In this document: positions 57,396 through 64,000 of the stretch, piece by piece
Position numbering within the stretch: the stretch's first letter is position 1
How the letters are laid out: each line of letters begins with the position of its first letter
Origin: Lepeophtheirus salmonis
Taxonomy: Eukaryota > Arthropoda > Copepoda > Siphonostomatoida > Caligidae
Direction of reading: 5' to 3'
Assembly: GCF_016086655.4 (NCBI RefSeq)
Contig: NC_052135.2
Span: forward strand, 50,641,671-50,705,670
Length of the DNA stretch: 64,000 nucleotides
Program-made: the position numbers and the translations under genes
The notes under the pieces: generated by a model
What the model was told of the DNA's origin: nothing
The model's database searches: none
What the model saw: the letters and a program-made list of their open reading frames with translations, nothing else

Positions 57396-57562
57396 AGTGG
57401 TCCATTAAAATCATCATACTTTGAAATTTTTAACTTCAACAAAATATAATGAATTAATCAACAATAGAATTTATACATAATTAATAGTATAAATAGATGT
57501 GGCTGACCTCTCTTAATCATAAATGTACCCACATTTAGCGACAATAATGGTTTCCAGGCGGC
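57396..57562 (-). pseudogene. Mariner family-M end fragment at the duplication junction
   Basis: CGAGTGGTCCATTAAAATCA is the terminal repeat. The fragment continues to GGTTTCCAGGCGG, the codons for the transposase C-terminal end, and is cut where A' begins with copia sequence at 57,563. Confidence 0.85.
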
Positions 57563-57611
57563 ATTCAGAGCATTTACACGTTGGCACTTTGCTTATTTTA
57601 TAATTTTTCTT

Positions 57612-58282
57612 CAACTTATGGGAGAACTGACCTGTATAATTTCTTATTTTGTAACAATCCCTTTTCTTGTGCCCAGGTTTGCCAAGCCCAAAACATTTAA
57701 AAATGCGTCCTGTCCCAGTGGCTAAACCCTTTCAAGTTCTCTTGAATTATCAACTTCAAGCTTTCTCTCTGTGTTCAAGATCCAGTCCACTGCTATTTCT
57801 CACTTTGATATCTCAGGATGACCCTGCAATGCCGTCACAAGCATGTTAAAATCTTTAAGAAGACTCACTAACAGATCCTTGACCTTAAACGCTTTCACTG
57901 TCTTTGAACTGACAAGCAACCAGCTTCTTCCGTAATTCTAGTTTGTGTGCCCAAGTTTTGCTTTTGAAATTGACTTTCCAGTCGAATCCAAGCCACAAAG
58001 GGATATGTTGCTTCACCAACTAACTATAGAAGAGTTGTATCTTTAATAGCAAGGGCTTTGTCTTCGCGAATTCTAAATGCAACATGTTCAGTCTACATCT
58101 AATCCTTTATATTAGGGTCCGTTACTTCTATGGTGACAATTTTCGAAAGATTAGCATGCATCAGTGCCATCTGACACTGAATTTTCCACGTGGTGTAGTT
58201 AGATGCTTTAAGTGGAACGATAGACATTCTATCTACAGACAAATTACTTTATATACACTTCACTACTCAATCCAAGCAGAAC
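57612..58282 (-). pseudogene. Copia Gag remnant in A'
   Basis: Copy of 37,360-38,030 with the same Leu in the zinc knuckle (57,647-57,697) and the same stops. One visible difference is GACATTC for GATATTC near 58,224. Confidence 0.88.
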
Positions 58283-58306
58283 AGAAAGGTATCTGGTCCC
58301 ATAACC

Positions 58307-58502
58307 TGTTGGATTGAGATAATAATTGGTCTTACGAAAACGTCCTTCAATCAACTAAGACAAAAGAGTTATTATATACCTACATACCACGGATGAAGCA
58401 AGACAAGATTTAATATAAACATGGACAAATAGATATAAGGATAACTGCATACATAAAACTCCAAACATATATACAAAGATCAGTATTGCCATAATAATAA
58501 CA
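58307..58502 (-). repeat. Copia solo LTR end in A'
   Basis: Copy of the LTR at 38,055-38,250, followed by TTGGT and the second half of the interrupted mariner (58,503-58,790). Here the LTR has no partner because the duplication took only one side. Confidence 0.9.
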
Positions 58503-58790
58503 TTGGTTGCATGGGAAGGCCTGCATTGTTCGTAATCCAAACACCAAGCCCATCAAAGCCATTGTCAGCTTGCACTGGAACGCCATGACAGAGGACTACA
58601 TCCGCAGCAGGTGCCAAGCCTTCCACCGCCACCTGGAAGCCATCATTGCCACTAAGGGCGGCGAGATTAATGATTAATTAAGCTCAGATAAACATGTGTT
58701 TATAATTTTGTTGAAATTCTAATACTAATCAATTAATAAATAATATCTTGTAGAAATTCAATCTGTTCAGATTTTAATGGACCACTCGTA
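58503..58790 (+). pseudogene. Second half of family-M mariner in A'
   Basis: Copy of 38,251-38,537, ending with the terminal repeat TTTTAATGGACCACTCG and TA. Confidence 0.88.
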
Positions 58791-58881
58791 TGTATAATAC
58801 AATAATACCCATTTAGTTTGGAGTTCATCAGTCTTCACCTAGCCCTATAATGGGGGTAACCCTTATGGGGACTTCGCTCTA

Positions 58882-59555
58882 TCAGAAACAACCTTACTTC
58901 AAACGTGGTTGTGGAGACACCATTCATGTATAGCTCAGTGGACGAACAAATGAGGAAGTAACAACGGAAAATATCAAAAAAAATCCGCAAAATGATTGGA
59001 AAGTAAAATTGCATGTGTTAACTGATATCTAAAAAGATATAAGAAGGACGTATTGCCTTTATATTGTCTAGGAGAAAGCTGTGTTCAAAGTTTGCGTTTG
59101 CACACTGTTGACCAAAAAACAAAAATGTGCTAATGATTCTGAGCAATGTTTGGCCATGCTTAAACGAAATAAACCGGAAATTTTGCGTCGATTTGTGAAA
59201 CTGAATGAAACTCACTCCGGAATCAATACAATCATCATCTGAGTGGACAGAAACAGATGTACCTCGTCCAAAGCACCGGAATGCACAACAAACAGCTGTA
59301 AAGGCTTTGACCTCAGTATTTGGGATGCACATGGCATAATATTCATAAACTACCTTGAAAAGGGAAATACGATCAACAATGAATATTATATAGCGTTTGA
59401 AGGACGAAATCAAAGAAAAATTACCCATTTGAAGTCTATAAAAAAAGGGTTGTTTCACGAGGATAACTTACCTTGTCTATTCACAAGGACTATTTTGACG
59501 CAAAAGATAAAGCGTTTTGTAAAAGTGGCATTTAAATTTTAGAGCAGCCCTGATA
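58882..59555 (+). pseudogene. DD34D mariner remnant in A'
   Basis: Copy of 38,630-39,300. It has one more A in the run near 59,446, which keeps the frame open through KGLFHEDN (the second catalytic Asp, canonical HQDN), whereas copy A shifts frame there. Confidence 0.88.
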
Positions 59556-60885
59556 TGATGATGAACAAAGCCAATTTTTACCGGAAAAAAATGTTTTTTT
59601 TTCTTTTTTAAGCCCAGGACTCTTCAGCCAATATGTTAACTTCCTATTTTCCCGTAAAATGAAATGGCACAACAATAAAGAAAAAATTAAACCAACTTTT
59701 TCATCAGACCAAAGAGAACTGGGCTCGGATGGAGGCATCGCCTTCTTCTCCAAGGGTTTTATTACCAAGGTTGAATACTGAAGGACGTCAACAAGAGACC
59801 GAGAGGCCAAAAAATTCAAAAGTGATGTGAAGACAACTTGGCAAATTTCTGGTATTGGTTAGTGTTGTATCCGTCCTCAACAGACTGCAACACTCTTTAC
59901 TATGAGAACAGGGGTGCCATTGATAGAAAGTTATACGCTACTTCACATGAGAATGTTTTAAAGTTTGCAGTGGAGAGGAAGTGACCTAATATGTTGTAGA
60001 AATAAGCGAAGAAAACCTTCAGTGCTTAGGTTCGAGACCGTGGTAGAAGCTAGCGGTGGACACTCTTGAGTTTGTCTTCCGGTATGTTCAGGACTCCGAC
60101 TTCTGCTAAAGATAAGTTTCCTTTTTTTAATTCCAGGATTTATACCAAGGAACGACAAAAGGCTCCAAATTTTTGGATCTATACCGTTTTGGGTTTATCC
60201 GAACACCATTTTGAAGAATAGCTAACAGAAGCTTGAAACCTTGACTTGAAATTCCGTCCGATACCATCAACAAACCTGCAAATTTCGACTTTAGGTCTGT
60301 TTAGATCATATGGAAACTCTTTACATGGACCAGCTTAATTTTGTCTTTCTGACAGTTGAATTTGGCATCCAGGTCAAACTTTTTTTCGTCCGAGTAGATA
60401 ATTTATGTGTTTTGCGTAAAACTTTGAAGCAAAATTCGACTTTATTCCTCACAGAGTTGCCTTAGTTATGAACGGCAGGAGATGAAGGTTTACGAATTAC
60501 AATTTGAGATTCTAATGGACTATCCAGAGTACAGAGCTACATCAAATATTATGTCCAGCTACCAATTTATGAGCTGACCTTTTTAGGTTCCTTCAAATCT
60601 TGTTACGGAGGCCCAATACAAGTTTGGTGTTCCTTACAGTCCGAAGATTTAGTGTTTGCGGTCGATCTTGATTACTACCAGCATCTTCATGCCGTTTTAT
60701 TACTTTTTGAATAAATTGACAGGAAAATGTGCCCCCAGGGCGTTTCTATGGTGGCTTCATTGATTTTTTATGGAGCTCAATAACTATTTCTCCTTGAAGG
60801 ACCAAAAAATATTGAATGGATGATTTATGGGTTGAAAAATGAACTTTGTTAACGCGGATCTGAATGACCCTGTATTTGTACAACC
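59556..60885 (-). pseudogene. Tc1/mariner remnant in A'
   Basis: Copy of 39,301-40,626. The residue before SDEKKF is Tyr here instead of Trp. Confidence 0.75.
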
Positions 60886-62004
60886 AATTATCAATTTTGG
60901 AATGTTGTTGTACACCTTATTTTTTATGAGTGATTTTTTAATTTTTGATACAAGATATGTTTTGATTGTTATCGAATGAGGTACTTTGTAACTAATTATA
61001 CTTAATGAACATTGGTTTAATTGTAAAAAATATAAAAACAGATATTAAACTGACGTTTGCGTGTCGAGGCTGTTAATGCCTGTAAAGGAGGACATACTGA
61101 AGTCTATCAGCATTGCTGTTTTCATAAGTACACTCACACGTAGCAACTCACTCAATACTTAGACATTCTCTCTTCAAGAATAAAAATATAATAATAACAG
61201 ATTGAAAAAAAAAAAAAAAATACTATCATTTTATTAGCTCGTTCTAAACCTCATCTTCATTGACCTTCATTTTTTTAAACTTCATATAAAATGCTTCTTT
61301 TTAAAAAAAATATGAGTTTGACTAAACACCTGCGACATTTTATCCATTTCTATATAGTACTCCGTAATTTTTATTTATACTGGTATATGAATCAGGGAGC
61401 ACTATTTACAGTGTACCCAGTGACGTCTTTTCATTAATTTATTTAATATTTTTTACTCGATAGATTGCTCTTAAGTTGAATCAATGTTACTTTTTACGAC
61501 TTTTTGACAACAATTAGCAATATTAACTCATATAACTCACAGAATAATCAAATAGTAACTGTAGGCCACATAACGATATGTCCTAATCCTCTTAAGAGAA
61601 TATCCTATTAGATTGAAGGAAGCAAGAGTTGATGTTATAATAAATACACAGGAGTGCAACATTGTTTTATTAATAAAAATATCTAGCTATATTCATAATT
61701 GAGTAATATTTAATCCAAAGGATTGACATCTTTTAATTCTTTTGGCTTGCTCAAGTTTATTTTACTTTAATATAATTGAACAAGATGTCTATTAGATCAA
61801 GTATGAGATTATTCAACCTCTATAAAAGCACTTTTGCACGTCTTAGTTACAAATAAAGGTGAACTTAGATTATTAAAAAAACACGCATAAACAAAGTACT
61901 TATTGAAAATAGTTATGGATTTGACAGCATGAAACATCAAATGAGTATAAAAATTTACATTTAATGAAATTTTCCAAAAAAAAAAAAAAGGACAAAACTT
62001 ATGA
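60886..62004. other. AT-rich intergenic DNA in A'
   Basis: Counterpart of 40,627-41,754, including the dispersed repeat at 61,440-61,575. No gene supported. Confidence 0.5.
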
Positions 62005-62217
62005 TACAGTCAGGATGCGAATCAGCTCGAATTTCCTTTCGAGTCGCACATCGAGAGGAGGACCTGTAGCATTCGTCACCCGAACGTTGAGCCCATAAAG
62101 GCCTCTGTCGATAAGGAGTGGGCTACCATGAACCCGAACTTAATTCGCAATACTTGCAGCTCTTCTCTTTAGAAGTTTATCCCCATCTGTGAGGCAATTG
62201 CGGTTAAATGGAATAAA
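62005..62217 (+). pseudogene. Mariner transposase C-terminal fragment in A'
   Basis: Copy of 41,755-41,975 with the same NQLE at the third catalytic box. CCCATAAAGG replaces CCCATGAAGG, changing Met to Ile. Confidence 0.8.
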
Positions 62218-62837
62218 TCAATTTGAAATTTGTTATGTATTAGAAAAAGATTTTTTTTTTCTTCTTCTTTCTTTTCAAGACTGTAAGTTTCAAGTTTCCA
62301 CCCAGTATATGTTTTTAAATATAATACTGATATTTTCCTTCACTAATGCTATTTTTAGAGTAGAAGGTTCTCTTCTCCCTAGCAGTATTTAATTTTCTCT
62401 TCCCAAAATCTTATAACTGGATACTGATATTAATAAGGGTTTTAATTAAGCAATACCACATATTTTTCACCCGTCTTCTCCTTGTGCTCCTACACAAATA
62501 CCATCTCTAATTATAAGCCTCTTTTAACATTATTATGTTATCTGTATTTCCACTTTACTGCTCAGTTCAAATGGATAACAAATGAAATAAATTACTGTTG
62601 ATTAATTTTTTGGCTCTAAGATGCATTTGCATACTTTCAGTTCATTTTGTTTACAACTAATGTTAAATTCCTTCATAGTGATTTATCCTATAGAGATAAA
62701 ATATGTTGAAGTTTGAAGTGATCAAGTTGATCACTTTTCCTTTTTGTTCTGATTATTATATGACCCCGACCTTCTTCAAAAATGCCCTGAAAGTAAACTT
62801 CATCACCTGTGTCTCCCCAAATACAAGCATTGTCGAT

Positions 62838-63260
62838 TAAAACGCAAGAGGCGAATTTAGCAATGGCTGTCGTGGAACTCTGCCTTCAGGGGTATCTTCT
62901 TAGGATGTTGAAAGCTTGTTCCGGAGAATTAAATTTGATTTTGCGTTGAAGGGGATTTGTCATACCAAAGTTAAATACAGTCTTATGGGGTCAGCATTGC
63001 TGGGTGAGGTTTTTAATATTATTCATGTTGATAGTAATCTCACTTATGTGGGAGCGAAGGAATCCATATAAATACGATATGAGATATCGCCTTCCCAAAA
63101 GATAAAAAGAATCGTCGATGTGATGCTTGATACTTCAAAGATGAGGTTGAACTGCTTCTGGATAAGGAATATCTAAAGGATTTACGTGAAAGTTTGATGA
63201 AAGAAGCACTAAGTAACAGGCTTGTGAGCAATCAAGGAAAAAATTGCAATCAGAAATTCA
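62838..63260 (+). pseudogene. Gypsy-type Gag fragment in A'
   Basis: Copy of 42,590-43,010. The Gag core is recognisable with several substitutions (for example GGGGTCAGCATTG for GGTGTCAGCATTG). Confidence 0.55.
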
Positions 63261-64000
63261 TGTGATATAACGATCAGGTCAATTGCAATCATATTCAAAT
63301 GTGCAATTTCTCTAAACATATAACTAAACCTATAAATATACACATTTTTAACTTAAATTATCGATTTATATACCTTTTTCAAATGTATTTATTTCAAGTC
63401 ACAATCAGCACTTACGAGTAAGAGTTTAGCAGATATGTTTAAAGTAGCAAAGTAAGTCAAAAATACTTCCATTTTACAGTCGACGAACCCTCTTTTTCTC
63501 CGTTTTCGAAGTCCAAAATACAAAATTTTGATTGAATGCAACTGTGTGCTCTGGCCCTGATAACCCTTCTGCAAGGAATTATGGGAGATGGCGATTTTAA
63601 GAAAATCAGAAACGAGAGGGAAAAATCATGATTTCTTCTACTGAGTGACCACACTTTCCCTAGAAGCCTTAAACCAAAATAATCGAAAACATAGTATTTA
63701 CCACTATGTGTTCTATGAAATTGAATGAATAATTTGCTTCTGATTGGTGAAAGCTCATAACATCACATCAACCCGTACATCATTAGTACGCACGTATATA
63801 TTATTTAAATAAGAGAGATATAATAGATGAAGTAAAAAAGTTCTTAGCTTTTTTCCCTTTATTCTTATGATTTGCCTTCCAGAGTATGTACATCCTCTTG
63901 GGCGTCCATATTACAAGAACAGTATCGTTGGAACCACCGCTTTGCTGTTGATTTCGATACTGTATTGTGTATATAAACAGCAAAAAAATATTTACAGCCG
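63261..64000. other. Intergenic end of A'
   Basis: Counterpart of 43,011-43,709 with an extra stretch of about 40 bp (AAAGTAGCAAAGTAAGTC and on, 63,440-63,480). No gene supported. Confidence 0.5.

Larger units (their letters stand above)
57563..64000 (+). repeat. Segmental duplication A' (continues beyond window)
   Basis: Collinear copy of 37,311-43,714 up to the last base of the window (TTACAGCCG, which corresponds to 43,701-43,709). Contains copies of every A feature. The copia RT, integrase and 3' LTR side is absent because A' starts inside the element. Confidence 0.93.

Noticed and set aside
1..64000. tRNA, rRNA and snRNA genes
   Set aside because: No cloverleaf with A/B boxes or conserved rRNA segments was recognised by eye. 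A covariance-model scan would be decisive.

Overview
The window is AT-rich eukaryotic DNA, most likely arthropod. The only convincing host genes are three copies of an intron-containing cuticle-protein gene with a perfect Rebers-Riddiford (RR) chitin-binding consensus, which points to Arthropoda. The very low GC content and the density of Tc1/mariner fossils would suit a parasitic copepod such as a sea louse, but that assignment is inference. No bacterial-type operons, rRNA, convincing tRNA or CRISPR were found.

Positions 1-34,500 are gene-poor and consist mainly of decayed transposons. They include at least four Tc1/mariner transposase lineages (1-343, 4.2-5.1 kb, 10 kb, 14-16 kb, 20.4-21.4 kb, 26.8 kb, 28.2-28.9 kb, 32.9-33.3 kb). 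There is a hAT transposase remnant at 11.8-12.7 kb and a structurally complete 618-bp hAT MITE with an 8-bp target duplication at 10.5-11.1 kb. Several unclassified dispersed repeats are also present. A short mariner derivative recurs through the whole window, and every copy that reaches the site shows the same internal deletion.

Positions 34.5-38.5 kb hold a nested insertion. A Ty1/copia element (LTRs, primer site, gag, protease, integrase, partial RT, RNase H tail, polypurine tract) sits inside one of the deleted mariner copies, flanked by a perfect 5-bp TTGGT duplication.

Positions 37.3-64.0 kb are a recent segmental-duplication block with layout A (37,311-43,714), B1 (43,715-49,277), B2 (49,278-54,812), B3 (54,813 to about 57,068, truncated) and A' (57,563 to the window end). 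Each B unit carries one cuticle gene with conserved TATA box, 5' leader and two introns. A and A' carry half of the copia element plus several mariner remnants and a gypsy-like gag remnant. The window stops a few bases before the point where A' would run into a further B-like unit, so a fourth cuticle gene may lie just outside.

The cuticle proteins are secreted structural proteins of the exoskeleton. The other genes are selfish elements, nearly all dead. I found no clearly novel biochemical system. The most interesting signals are the young cuticle-gene array, the shared-deletion mariner subfamily, the nested copia/mariner structure, and a few unclassified repeats and small ORFs.
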